Below are positions 1-9,524 of a DNA stretch of 52,397 nucleotides, piece by piece. Position 1 is the stretch's first letter; every line of letters begins with the position of its first letter. Under the pieces are notes generated by a model that worked only from the letters and a program-made list of their open reading frames with translations, did not search any database and was not told the origin of the DNA. The DNA lies in assembly GCA_003427395.1 (NCBI GenBank), contig BFEA01000242.1:1591716-1644112 (forward strand), read 5' to 3'. Source of the DNA: Chara braunii. Its lineage: Eukaryota > Streptophyta > Charophyceae > Charales > Characeae. The translations under genes were made by a program, and so were the position numbers.

Positions 1-91
<91 letters not shown>
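1..91. repeat. (CT)n then (CTAT)n microsatellite
   Basis: The window opens in about 22 bases of CT repeat followed by about 17 CTAT units. The start is truncated inside the repeat, so the true length is unknown. Confidence 0.98.
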
Positions 92-92
<1 letters not shown>

Positions 93-287
93 GAGAACAT
101 CGAATACATTCCTCTACACTACAAATACACGCGCACAAAAGTTGGAAAATCTGACATCCTTGTTAATAAAAAAAAAATGGCAATTGCCAAAAAAAAAAAC
201 GATACTGTACTCTCCTGCGTGAATGCATGATATACTCAACGCGCACAAATTTTACATCTTCTAAGCTACACCTTTTTTACATCGAAA

Positions 288-1686
288 TGGATTCGAGACA
301 ATCAAGGAATCATGTTGAATTGCAATGACGCCCCGTGGAGAGGATGGATTAAGAAGGGAGTAGTCAGAATAAAGGATATTTGGAACAAAGAATCCAAGGA
401 TTGAGTTACTCACGAAGAAATCCAGGAGAGATTAAGATATTGCCACCATTTGGAGAATGTCTTGGAAATAATAGTTGAGTTGATACCCTTAGACTGGGTT
501 CGCATCCTCAAGAAAAACCCTGACATCAAACCCAACGATTGGGTAGCTTTCACTGACTGCAATCACCTAATAGGTACTGTTTTGGAAGTTGAGACAAATC
601 GAGATATTTTAACTTTCCTCTTCATCGTTAAAGAAGACAATAGAGTAATCCCCCACCCAGAGAACGAAATCAGATGGGTAGTTAAAGATCAAATTTTCAG
701 AATCAGAGTATTGCAAAATGGGAATGAATGGTTGGTTTTCAGACCCGACACTCCCATATCGCACCTAGCAATGGATCCAGCTGTATGGAATTGGGGGTCG
801 CAACTCAAAACAAACAAAAATTATATCAGATCCCTCCACTCGCTATCAGTCAAATCAGCATACAGAATGCTATGTCCTACAATCAACCTAAAAGACAGAG
901 TATCTGACAGATGAATGAGACATTTTAACCTAGGCATTGACGACCTGAAAAACATCAAATGGTTTCGCAGCAAGAACTTTAAACCGGCCAAAATAGTTTT
1001 CCTACAATGGCAGATCAAACATAGATGCCTCCCTACTAATGACTGGTTAACAGATAGAACATCACATGACAAAAACGACATCACATGACAAAAACGATCA
1101 TATCTAACCCTGGTGCAAACTGTGCAAAACTGCGTATCCAAGTAGAATGATTCCGGAGACAATTGAACACATTTTTCTTCAATGCCCTGGTTCAATTTGG
1201 CTTTGGAGATGGTGGGACAGGATCTGGAATACTCTGGAAACAAAGACTCAGTGGCCATGGGGATAGAAAACCCTGTTGTTGGAAGTATGGAATGTTGACC
1301 CTTTTCACGAATTTACCCAAATTTTATTTATTCTCAGCAGGAGGGCAGTATTATGGACCATTTGGAGGAGGAGATGCATCTATGAACGGGAAGGTGTCAG
1401 GATGGATGACCCGGAATTAACAGAAACAATGAAAGAACAAATTCAGACAACCATCCTGAATCAATGGGAACTCACTAAGGAAAAAATTCATTTTTTATCA
1501 AACAAAAAGGAAATCTCCCAGCAAATACAAAAGTTCAGTTTGGTTTGGCTTGGTGGGAACCAGGGGGGAGGGATTGGAAAAGTGGTATGGGAAGGTACTA
1601 CTGAGGCAGAGGATGGAGTCATCAAAAGAAACTATAAGATTGTGTTTAATGACTGGTGTTCAATTGACCTCTCAATCCCCCTGTGA
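288..1686 (+). pseudogene. LINE ORF2 3' end (RT thumb to zf-RVT), broken
   Basis: This is the C-terminal part of a non-LTR retrotransposon reverse transcriptase. Reading from 288 gives a typical LINE post-RT segment (WIKKGVVRIKDIW). The frame passes a stop near 405, continues as an open stretch at 450-911, meets TGA at 912-914 and reads on with FLQWQIKHRCLPT. After a 19-bp duplication the frame shifts. It then shows the zinc-binding signature WCKLC plus EHIFLQC, which is the C-x2-C plus H-x4-C pattern of the RT zinc-binding domain (zf-RVT), and a VLWTIWRRRC tail. Stops also lie at 1105-1107 and 1264-1266, and the final stop is at 1684. The fold and motif order are those of plant-type L1 or RTE-like LINEs. 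Which clade it belongs to cannot be settled from this fragment. It is dead: three stops and one frameshift. Confidence 0.85.
1062..1097 (+). repeat. 19-bp tandem duplication that shifts the LINE frame
   Basis: TCACATGACAAAAACGA occurs twice with a period of 19 bases (1062 and 1081). As 19 is not a multiple of three, the duplication moves the upstream LINE frame into the downstream one that carries the zinc-binding motif. Confidence 0.9.
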
Positions 1687-2310
1687 CCCGTCTCAGATTT
1701 TCCTGACCCATCCCCCCCCCCCCCTTTGGTTGTCCCCAGTTCTTGGTTTGGAATTGGGGATGATTTATAATAGGTATTACTAGAGTAAGTGCTAGAATGT
1801 TCTTTATTGCAGTCTCACACGTCGGATCAGTGAAACGGACACACATGGTCACACAAGATAGACAAGACAACGAAGTAGTAGAGTCACCATTATCTCATCA
1901 GTACCAAAGCTTAAATGGTCTAGTTGGCGCCACTCTATTGAGGGTGAAGAGGTACAGGGGACGTTGGGCCCGGTTCCCAGCAAAAGCTCATCTTTTATTC
2001 TCTATATTGCAACAGAAGGGACGCTGGACCCGTTTTCCAGCAGGTGCAGCTCCCCACCAATAGACTGGAGCCCCCAGTGTGTCAGGTAGGAGTGTATGCT
2101 CTTATTAGCACTCCAATCTGATACAACGGGTTTCTGGTAAAAAAAATAAAATAAAAAATCAACAGAGGTTGGAAACATGAATTTAACATCAAATTCAGGC
2201 GATCAATCGAGGTGAAGATAGTATACGATTTAATAAGATTTGAAAAACTAAATAGGGAAACCAAATAGAGGATCAAATCTGATGTCCGAACAGACTTTCA
2301 ACTCTGATTT
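1687..2310. other. LINE 3' flank and hairpin-bearing repeat, no gene
   Basis: A C13-like run lies near 1710. Two related short hairpins follow: ACGTTGGG/CCCAGC (about 1961-1982) and ACGCTGG/CCAGC (2021-2041). The same hairpin recurs near 50,968 in the terminal repeat units. No convincing coding sequence is seen. Short open frames on both strands look like chance. Confidence 0.5.
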
Positions 2311-2430
2311 CCAGAACCCACAGTTCAAAAAATCTCTCAGACGGTAAATCAGGAAATACCAACAAACAAATCAGAACTCACAGTTCAAGAAATCACTCAG
2401 ACGGTAAATCAGGAAGTACCAAGTAAAAAA
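2311..2430. repeat. 60-bp tandem duplication
   Basis: CACAGTTCAA followed by AATC(T/A)CTCAGACGGTAA and AATCAGGAA(A/G)TACCAA occurs at 2319 and again at 2379. This gives two copies with a 60-base period and few differences. Confidence 0.9.
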
Positions 2431-3367
2431 ACAAATCAACAATCAATTGTGTACGAGAAAAATCAAGTAAAAAATAAATCCATGATTTTATTAAGAAGAT
2501 CACATACCAGAAAAAAAACAATAACAAAATTAGGTCATCACCTTCTACCCCCACGAAAAGAGAGGAGGGGAGGGGAAACTAACCTCTCATCCTGAGAAGG
2601 TTTCGGTGTCTATTCGAAGCTCAACTATAAATGAAGAGCTCACAAAAAAACCGAGATTACTCCTCCCTAAAAAACGACCCTCTGTCCATACATTGCCTCC
2701 GCCGGGAGGTGCCCCCTCACCTCGCCGGCCCCAGTTTCAGAACAGCCCTCTAAACGGTCATCCCTACTCCCTCAGTAGCATACAATTCCCCCTAAAGTAT
2801 GCCCCCGCAGAGCTGGAATTCCCCCTTTCTTCCTGTCCCACCCCCTCCCAGTGAAACAACACTCTCTACCTCACCTCTTGCTGAATTCACCATCCCTTGT
2901 CCACTCTCCCCAACCACCATGCGACCCGAAAATCAGCATGGCCTAGAGAAAGACAGCCCACAATACCGCCCCTACCCTCTCAAGGACAACACCTCCCACC
3001 TTGTGTAACCCTCATAGGGAGGAGCTCCAATCCCGAGGAAATAAACCCGAACGATACTTGTGAGCCCAAACCCTACAAAACTCAAGTTGAACCTCAAACA
3101 ACCTTACACCCAAAAGCAGACAAAAACAAGATCATCATATGATTATCAAGAACTACAAAGTAGCACGAATATTAGATCATCATCGTTTTGATAAAAGTCA
3201 AGGATAACAACATGGAAAAACAAACAGGTAATGCAAAGTCAAGCGAGCTATCGTGGAAACAACCAAAACAAAAAACACTATTGAACTCATAACCCTAAGA
3301 TACTATGGAAATTTTAAGCAGTACTTAAGATGACAGCGTTGAGAAGCTGCTGCGCGCCGAGCTCTCA
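2431..3367. other. No supported gene; weak proline-rich frames
   Basis: A-rich sequence to about 2,560 is followed by C-rich sequence. Overlapping short plus-strand frames (2606-2854, 2799-3008, 2897-3142) are rich in Pro and Ser. They overlap each other in different frames and have no recognisable motif, so I regard them as products of base composition. Confidence 0.4.
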
Positions 3368-3580
3368 TCACCTCGTGAAGTTGTCTTCAACTGCGTAAAA
3401 TTGCCAACCCTCCAGGTCATCACGAGACGATCCACTCTCGTCGTCTCCTAATCCAACTGCCAGACCACTATCCCGACCAAAATCATCCCCCGCCTCTTCC
3501 TGCGAGAGAAGCACCTTCTCCTCCCATAGCCAGTGCTGGTACAGCCCCTTAGGAAAGTGCACTGGATAGAAGAGATACAT
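3368..3580 (-). CDS. Hypothetical acidic ORF (70 codons), possible exon
   Basis: An ATG-initiated frame ends in a stop at 3368. Its N-terminal half is aromatic and basic-neutral (YLFYPVHFPKGLYQHW). The C-terminal half is acidic (QEEAGDD, GDDESGS). The frame is open upstream of the ATG to about 3,640, so the ATG may be internal. Two other acidic minus-strand frames lie upstream (3762-4616 and 4844-5254), so the three could be exons or remnants of one gene. I found no splice model that keeps frame. I do not recognise the protein. Retrotransposon-derived sequence or chance are the alternatives. Confidence 0.25.
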   Translation of the reverse strand: MYLFYPVHFPKGLYQHWLWEEKVLLSQEEAGDDFGRDSGLAVGLGDDESGSSRDDLEGWQFYAVEDNFTR

Positions 3581-3761
3581 AGGACACCGTCGCCTCCCTA
3601 AACCTTCTTGAAGGCGATCGTGTTGTGAGTAACAACGTCAAGCCCGTCAACGCGACCTCACAGAGAATTCGATCCCTGGACAATGATCCTCAAACAGCTG
3701 GATCAGACGAAGCAAGAGACTGAGAACTAGAGGCAACCAATCCTAATCATCGCAAGATCAT

Positions 3762-4217
3762 CTATCCTATCCCCACCCGGTGCCAGAGAAAAAGAGACGA
3801 TTCATCATGGAAAAACACCGAGTAAGGGTGGGGGGGAACAGTACCAAATCGTACCTTCAACCTCAAGCCCCACTTCGCCATCCGCAACAAGCTACGAGAT
3901 CCCCTCCACTGCCCTTTTGACGACATCTGTCTCATGATGTTGATAAGGATCAAGGCTGCAGAAGCACCGCTCAGGCTCTCTGCCCCGCTACCTCCGTGGT
4001 TGTCACTTTCTCCATCGTCGTGGCTATTCTTCTTCTTCTTCTTATTGTTGTTGTTGATATCGCCATCGTTGTTGTTGTCTATGTCGTCCTTCTCACCCAC
4101 CGCACCCTTTTCCCCCAATCCCTGCTCTCCGTCATTTTTATTGTTACTGTTGTTGTTGTCAACATCCTCACCCATCTCTACCATCTCGTTGTTGTTGTTG
4201 TTGTTGTTGTTGTTGTT

Positions 4218-4258
<41 letters not shown>

Positions 4259-4616
4259 CAACGTTCTCTCCCCTCTCCTCCATTGCGTTGGTGTCGCCAT
4301 TGTTGTTGTTGTTGTTGTTGTTATTGTTGTTGTTGTTGTTATCCTCCTTCACGTTTATCCCACCCAGTTCACCCGTTTGCCGCTCGCCACCATTGTTGAG
4401 GTTATTATTGTTATTGTTGTCAATGATGTTATTATCATTGTTGTTGTCAACTATCCCGCCCGTCTCGCCTATCCCGCCCATTCCTTGCCTCCCTTCTTCC
4501 AATCCCTGCTCCACCTCCATTATTGTTGTTGTTACTCTTGCCGTCGCCGCTGCCGCTGCCGCTGCCACCATTTCCACCATTGCCAATAGTCCCCACTCCT
4601 CTTTCCACTCAGCCAC
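3762..4616 (-). CDS. Hypothetical poly-Asn, acidic low-complexity ORF
   Basis: This is an 284-codon frame with a GTG as its first possible start. It is open upstream to about 4,743, where the extension carries acidic ~22-residue repeats with GEREYAADD and GEGEYSTDD. The centre is long Asn runs separated by acidic words (GENVD, GEDVD), because the minus strand of a (TTG)n microsatellite reads AAC. The plus strand is also open here as poly-Leu. Much of the openness therefore follows from the microsatellite, and real expression is doubtful. No domain is recognised. Confidence 0.2.
4029..4455. repeat. Interrupted (TTG/TTC)n microsatellite
   Basis: Long runs of TTG with TTA and TTC interruptions, broken by short C-rich unique words. 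The longest uninterrupted part is near 4,180-4,258. A further short run lies at 4,520-4,570. Confidence 0.95.
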
Positions 4617-4843
4617 GTCATCAGTGGAATATTCCCCCTCTCCATTGCCATCTACACACTCATCCCCAACCTCCCACTCACCAGTGTCATCAGCGGCATA
4701 TTCCCTCTCTCCATCCCCATCTGCACTCTCATCCTCAGCCTAGTTAGAGGGTGTGATCAGGTTAACCCACCTTTCTTCTCCCCCCCCATCATACTCGTCG
4801 CACTCACGCACCGCAACAGCACAACTCGTCTCTTTCCAGAATC

Positions 4844-5254
4844 CTAGATCTCACCTATAGCGCAGATATTTGTATAATAGCGAAGAACATCGTGATCATC
4901 ATCTTGCTCACCTTCAAAATCTTTTGTAAGCGAGACTTCGTCTTCATTATTGTAGAGCTTATCCTGTAGTCGAAGTGCTTCATGCTGTAGCTTGTCTTCC
5001 ATCTCTATCCCTCGTGCTTCATGATCATCGTCTTGCTCACCTTCAGAATCTTCTGTAAGCGAGACTTCGTCTTCATTATAAAAGAGCTTATCCTGTAGTT
5101 GAAGTGCTTCACGTTGTAGCTCCCCTTCCATCTCCATCCCTCGCCCGGAGTGCTGCGCCACGTATTGCAATTCGTCGTCGATCTTCACTGTTGGCGCTAC
5201 CCCTGCCCACGTGTCGCGGACGTTCACGTCCCTACAGCAGATGCCACGTGGCAA
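4844..5254 (-). CDS. Hypothetical ORF with two 43-residue acidic repeats
   Basis: The frame holds two tandem 43-residue repeats of the form G-M/I-EME..LQ.EAL.LQDKL..NEDEVSLT.D.EGEQDDDH, encoded by a 129-bp DNA duplication. The frame is kept across both repeats, and most differences are single residues. There is no ATG at the 5' end: 5254 is a TTG, and the first Met is at the start of the repeat. It may therefore be an internal exon. At the 3' end the sequence reads ATAG followed by GTGAG, which resembles a splice donor, but joining it to the next acidic frame meets a stop. The LQ.EAL.LQDKL part could form a short amphipathic helix. Function unknown. Confidence 0.3.
   Translation of the reverse strand: MPRGICCRDVNVRDTWAGVAPTVKIDDELQYVAQHSGRGMEMEGELQREALQLQDKLFYNEDEVSLTEDSEGEQDDDHEARGIEMEDKLQHEALRLQDKLYNNEDEVSLTKDFEGEQDDDHDVLRYYTNICAIGEI
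4874..5135. repeat. 129-bp imperfect tandem duplication
   Basis: The segment with GAGACTTCGTCTTCATTAT and GAGCTTATCCTGTAGT occurs twice about 129 bases apart. It encodes the 43-residue repeat of the minus-strand ORF here. Confidence 0.85.
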
Positions 5255-5269
5255 TCAAAGAGCCACGTG
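5208..5269. promoter_or_regulatory. Cluster of three CACGTG (G-box) sites
   Basis: CACGTG occurs at 5208-5213, 5245-5250 (within the 10-bp palindrome GCCACGTGGC) and 5264-5269. Three in 62 bases is unusual. In plants the G-box binds bHLH and bZIP factors. The sites overlap the open end of the minus-strand repeat ORF, so a regulatory role is inference only. Confidence 0.35.
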
Positions 5270-5279
5270 CTTCTGCCTG

Positions 5280-5803
5280 GCCCGCGCACAGGCCTAGCAG
5301 CCTGGGAGCTTACCTCCCCAGGCACTAGTCGAGCCGGGAGGAACCGGGCCTACCAGTCCGCCGGCGTCAGGGTGCCAGCGCTAGCGCATCACTCCTTGAC
5401 CTGCTCCCACATATTCTGATATTGGAGGGGTTAACTTCCTGGAACTATTCCAGCTCAACCAGCGAGTGGGTACACTGACGCGCAACGACAGGACTGCCTC
5501 CCTACCCTACCTCACTTCAATTCTCGTAATGCACCCCTTATACCTACTATCTTACCTCAGTGTTACAAGCACTCAGGACAATCACCCTACCCTCAGAGGA
5601 TGACTTAGACCGAACAGTAGTTATAGGCACCTGGACTAGACAGCTACCCCACCCAGCCCCTTTGGAAGCCTGAACGCGCAAACCATGTTACCCGAGGGAC
5701 TTCGGATGTCAGGCACAATCAGTATCACTATTAGTCCATACCGACGAACTGAATCGCAGCCAAGTATTCGCACAGACCAGAGCAGACTCCCCGTAGCCTG
5801 GAT
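5280..5803. other. No gene seen
   Basis: Mixed-composition sequence with only short chance frames on either strand. Confidence 0.4.
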
Positions 5804-5995
5804 CTGAACCCCATGACGAACCCATGACGAACCCATGACTCTCCCCCACCTAGTGTCTAAGTCATAACCTGTGTGTATATGGGTGTATAGGTGTGTATCT
5901 GAACCCCATGACGAACCCATGACTGAGATCTGTCTCCCCCACCTAGTGTCTAAGTCGTAACCTGTGTGTATATGGGTGTATAGGTGTGTATCGTA
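5804..5995. repeat. ~95-bp tandem duplication ending in TGTGTGTAT-rich sequence
   Basis: The word CTGAACCCCATGACGAACCC begins at 5804 and again at 5899. Each is followed by CACCTAGTGTCTAAGTC and GTAACCTGTGTGTAT. A shorter third echo of the end lies at 5994-6012. Confidence 0.9.
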
Positions 5996-6324
5996 ACCTG
6001 TGTGTATGTGTAAGCAGTATATCAGTGACCATAGGCTGTGCAATTTCCCCATAGGCCACGGGTGTACGCCCTAAGACGGTGTATAGGTGTGTCTGTAGGC
6101 AGTATAGGTATCGAGAACGATCTGACACTATGAATATGTGTGTATAACAGCTATGCCAGACTATAGTATGTACCATGTATGACAGGTGATTGGGGAGATC
6201 ATCAGAGCAACCAGTAGCCAATGTCCTCAAGTAAACCCGCGTAGGTAGAATCCGACATACAGCAACTCGCGTATACAGCAACCCAGACCTAACCCGGACT
6301 AACCCTTGGGTGGTGCGCAGGCAG

Positions 6325-6499
6325 TGTCTGTAATAGATTAACTGCGTCAGGCCAAGGGGGTGTGTGTCCAGCCGTGCGTCATTCTAACGCCCTGCCGGTG
6401 TCCATGCGTAAGGCTGCAACTGACTTTTGAACCCGCAACCTTATACCACAATGCGCATTTCCAACCGGTGCTCTAACCACTGAGCTACATGGTAGTGGT
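6325..6499 (-). mobile_element. tRNA-headed SINE copy (family A)
   Basis: Read on the minus strand this starts as a tRNA: TAGCTCAGTGGTTAGAGCA matches the internal A box, and GGGTTCAAAAGTC sits where the B box should be. A body follows with ACACCGGCAGGGCGTTAGA, then a tail GACGCAG...TATTAC. The same head, body and tail recur in opposite orientation at 8,600-8,766. The pol III promoter plus unrelated body is the SINE layout. The B box here carries changes, so activity is unlikely. Confidence 0.8.
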
Positions 6500-6519
6500 A
6501 GGTACATAGTGAAAGGTGA

Positions 6520-6545
6520 AAAAGAAAAGAAAAGAAAAGAAAAGA
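6520..6545. repeat. (AAAAG)n short tandem repeat
   Basis: Five AAAAG units just outside the 5' edge of the minus-strand SINE copy. Confidence 0.85.
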
Positions 6546-6689
6546 TGGAAATTCCCTTCGGGAGAATTGGATCTATACCCAGTCCCAACGTGAACTTGCA
6601 TCTATACCTGGACCCTGTTGCACAGTACGCGACTTTCCCCTTGTACGAAATTGTAGGTGTACCCCGTCCTGCAGGCTCTCTGTTCCCTA

Positions 6690-7085
6690 CCACGAAATTA
6701 TGCTCATGCCCAGAAACTCGGCTGCAAAGTTATGGGTGTGCCCACACCCAGGGGTGGGCCTTGGCTGGCGGACCGCGGAATTATACTCATGCCCACCAAG
6801 TGAACCATTGTGGCCCAACGGCTGATGGGTATGAGCATAATTTCCCCATCCGGTCGTAGGTATATAAATCATTTGGTCGGTCCACCTCAGGTGCCAGGCA
6901 TACCCATAATTTTGCCTGCGTACATCCATAATTTGTGCATTCTGGTAGTTGGTTATAACCGTGATTTTGTGGTACCAACGTGGGTCCACCTCGGTCCTGG
7001 GCATGAAAATAATTTCCAATGGCCATTTTCCGCGTATAGATGCAAGTTGGTTGTGGGACTAGGTACAGATGCAATTTTCCCATTC
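6690..7085. repeat. Repeat with AATTATGCTCATGCCC inverted words
   Basis: AATTATGCTCATGCCCAGAA occurs at 6696 and again at 7922. Close variants of its reverse complement (GGGTATGAGCATAATT, GGGCATGAAAATAATTT) occur at 6827 and 7001. The pair at 6779-6797 and 6826-6845 makes a local hairpin. The part at 6,900-7,085 is a diverged duplicate of 7,960-8,140 (shared CCTGGGCAT or CCAGGCATA, then AATTTCCA). Confidence 0.7.
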
Positions 7086-7122
7086 CCTTTACACCAAGTC
7101 CCAGCGCCAACTTTTACTTTTT

Positions 7123-7345
7123 GGCTGGCACTGCCAGCCATTGTGGACAGGTAGGCCCGCGCCGCCCAAATTTCGGAGCAGGCGGCGAACAAATTTCTGG
7201 AAGGCGGGGTCCGTGGCACTTTTCTCCGGGGCTGGAAATGGCCTGCAGTGCCAGGAAAAACTGAACCAAACAAACCGGTGCTGGCCTCCTTTTGCCGGGC
7301 GCTGCCAGCCATTTTGCCCTGTAGGCCGAGCCCCGAAAGTCGTGG
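7123..7345. repeat. GGCTGGCACTGCCAGCC palindrome repeats
   Basis: The 17-base near-perfect palindrome occurs at 7123-7139. A half version (GCGCTGCCAGCC) lies near 7,301, followed by CTGTAGGCCGAGCCCCGAAA. The whole palindrome with a similar follow-on (GGTAGGTCGTGCCCCGAAAA) recurs at 45,394. This is a dispersed repeat of unknown class. Confidence 0.6.
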
Positions 7346-7373
7346 CAGCATGCAAGCATCATATTTTAAGTAT

Positions 7374-7838
7374 TGATCCGACAGTACTTCAAACGCAAGA
7401 GAACGTAAAAGAACCGAAAAGTCCGAGCCGTACCATGAGGCTCGTGAAAGAAAAACGGGACCCCACAGTCCCACCGAAGAAGGAGGTATGACGACAGCAC
7501 CGCTGCTTTTGTGTGGCCATCCCCGGTTCCTCGAAAAGACTATGTAGTCCACGAGGTCCAGTGGGAGGGCTTTGAGCGACCATCCCTTTGTGTGTGGCTG
7601 TTTGAAAGCTGTTGGACCCAGACATGACAAAATCCGAAAAAAAAAAAAAAAAAAAAAAAAAAAAACATTCCCCATCTTTTGTGCTGCAGAGACCGTTTGC
7701 GGCTCTATTGAAAAATGGGACAGTTTCTTGCGGAATGAAATCCGTGCCACGATACCCCAACTCCAAAATGGCCTGCGATTGTGCCGACATCTCCGGCGTC
7801 GGATCCCCACAGTACTTGACCTAAGTACTGTCGGATCA
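7374..7838. mobile_element. Small TIR element (MITE-like), 465 bp
   Basis: TGATCCGACAGTACTT (7374-7389) is exactly inverted at 7823-7838. The inside has no coding sequence and a 29-base poly-A run. A related hairpin, TCCGACAG (11036-11043) with CTGTCGGA (11080-11087), suggests a family with this terminus. I could not find a convincing target duplication, so the superfamily is open. Confidence 0.55.
7637..7665. repeat. Poly-A run
   Basis: 29 consecutive A inside the small TIR element. Confidence 0.95.
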
Positions 7839-7884
7839 GTAGCTTATTCTTTGGCTGCGAGACATACTGGTGGTTTTCCATGAG

Positions 7885-8140
7885 CTAAATTATACCTGTA
7901 CCTGGTCCCACAGAAGCACAGAATTATGCTCATGCCCAGAAACCGGGCGGGCAAAATTGGGCATGCAAATAATTTGCCCAGTTATGTCCATTCCAGTGGT
8001 TGGGAATGATTGCAATATGGCAGTACCAAACTTGGCCCACCTGGGTCCCAGGCATAGACATAATTTCCACAGGCCTTTTCTGGGTATAGACGAAAGTTGG
8101 GCACTTGGGAGGGGGTATACAATGAACTCCCATCTTTTTC
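7885..8140. repeat. Second copy of the AATTATGCTCATGCCC repeat
   Basis: Contains AATTATGCTCATGCCCAGAA at 7922. It is a diverged duplicate of 6,900-7,085 with the same word order (TGGTTGGGAATG, GGTCCCAGGCATA, TGGGTATAGACGAAAGTTGG). Confidence 0.7.
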
Positions 8141-8228
8141 AAAAACGGAAAAAAAGAGCGACTTCCTTGAGATATCATTATTGAGCAGACGGGGCGAGGT
8201 TGTTCAGAAGTGTTTTATTTCATCTGAT

Positions 8229-8297
8229 TGCATCTGGATTTGAACTTGCGTCTGTATTTCAACAGTTCATTGGGCGCACCAACTGAGACAGGGTTGT
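8229..8297 (-). mobile_element. tRNA-like module (family B, Asn-like)
   Basis: On the minus strand: CTCAGTTGGTGCGC (D-arm/A box), AACTGTTGAAA (anticodon-arm position with loop CTGTTGA, which would read GUU), then AGTTCAAATCC (T-arm/B box, 8236-8246). This order and spacing match a tRNA, possibly Asn-related. It has no paired acceptor stem, so it reads as a SINE head rather than a gene. Related modules are at 11,322, 12,181 and 27,601. Confidence 0.65.
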
Positions 8298-8599
8298 TGG
8301 TAGAACCATGACTTACCTTGTTTGCGAGGCCCTATGCTTGCAGGGGTCCCCTCTATATAGTCTTAGGAGTAGTGATAGGAAGGTAGAGAATTTGTAACTT
8401 TGAACATGGTGCGGATGCAGTCTTTCAAAAAGGAAACAAAGAAAAGAGAAGGAAAACATTTTCAGTCTTGGTGGTTGCTACCGTTTTCCCTCAAATAGAA
8501 CCTATGGTCATTATAGCTGTATTTGGGGCAACGTGTCCAATTTTATTTTCTTTGCTTTGCTTTCTGAAGCCGCCCGTTTAGTCGAGTCAAAAGTCATGT

Positions 8600-8766
8600 C
8601 CTGCGGGAGTACATGGCAGTGGTTAGAGCACCGGTTGGAAATGCCCATTGTGGTATGAGGTTGCGGGTTCAAATCCGCAGCCTTGTGCATGGACACCGGC
8701 AGGGCGTTAGATTGACGCACGGCTGGACACACACACCCTTGGGATGACGCAGGTTAGCTATTACTG
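8600..8766 (+). mobile_element. tRNA-headed SINE copy (family A), opposite orientation
   Basis: GGCAGTGGTTAGAGCACCGG is a slightly shortened A box. GGGTTCAAATCC (8665-8676) is a full B box. The body ACACCGGCAGGGCGTTAGAT and the CTGGACACACAC tail match the minus-strand copy at 6,325-6,499. The two copies form an inverted pair about 2.2 kb apart. Confidence 0.8.
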
Positions 8767-9499
8767 TGGCGGACCCACCAGGTGTGGTGCTCCGCCTGGG
8801 ATAGAGATGGAGATGGAGGATGAAGGGGGAGCGAGATGGCACAGCGCAGCTCCCACGCTGGACTCCAACACACGTACTCCATCTCAAAAACAGACAACAG
8901 CTGGGTTATACCCCAGCGGACTGACTGGACTAGAAATCAACCCGTAGCCTCGTGTGCCACCATACTAACAACGCACCACTCGTTAATAACAACAGGACGG
9001 AGGGCCATTAGTAACACTGATTTATACTAACTCCAAATCTACCAGGCCAAAGACAAGGGCAAATACAGTTTGGATTCCACGCACCCAGCAGCTCTAAAAA
9101 GTCCAAAAGCGGACAGCAGCAGGTCCCAACACCGATGTTCATGATGGCTAACAAAATGGCCTCTCCACAACCAACACGACCTCCGGGGTACGAGAGCGAC
9201 GAGCGGAATCCTGGCCACGAGCCCACTTCACCACTCACGTTGTATGCACAATGAGGAAGAATCTTCCCCCAGAACGTGGGAAGATACGCTTCGAAATAAC
9301 GGACGACATCATCTGCGCCAGCTAATTCCGCCCGCTGCTACGAAAGAAAGGAAGGACTGCAAAGTGAGAATGACTCTTCCGCTTGGACACGGCCAGGTAC
9401 GTCACTATACTTCATTTACTATTTTTATTTTTGTGGCCCACAACGTGAGCAATCTCCCTTCCTTCCTTACTGTCCCTCTCCTCCACCTTCTCTCTCTGT
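8767..9499. other. No gene; GAGTCTTCCGC-type repeated words
   Basis: Variants of GACTCTTCCGCTTGGACACGG occur at 9,371, at 9,253 (AATCTTCCCCCAGAACGTGG), and later at 9,901 and 26,376. The sequence leads into the hairpin-module array without a sharp edge. Confidence 0.35.
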
Positions 9500-9524
9500 G
9501 TTAGTGTTCTTGGCCGTTTGGATG

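Noticed and set aside
3996-4743. Long poly-Leu and poly-Val plus-strand frames
   Set aside because: Direct translation of the (TTG)n microsatellite in different frames.
4742-4853. Intron joining the two acidic minus-strand frames (GTGAG at 4,852, CTAACTAG at 4,743)
   Set aside because: Donor and acceptor words are plausible, but joining them puts a TGA in frame at once.
8600-8682. Functional tRNA gene
   Set aside because: There is no paired acceptor stem, the D arm is shortened, and the same SINE body follows as in the 6.3-kb copy.
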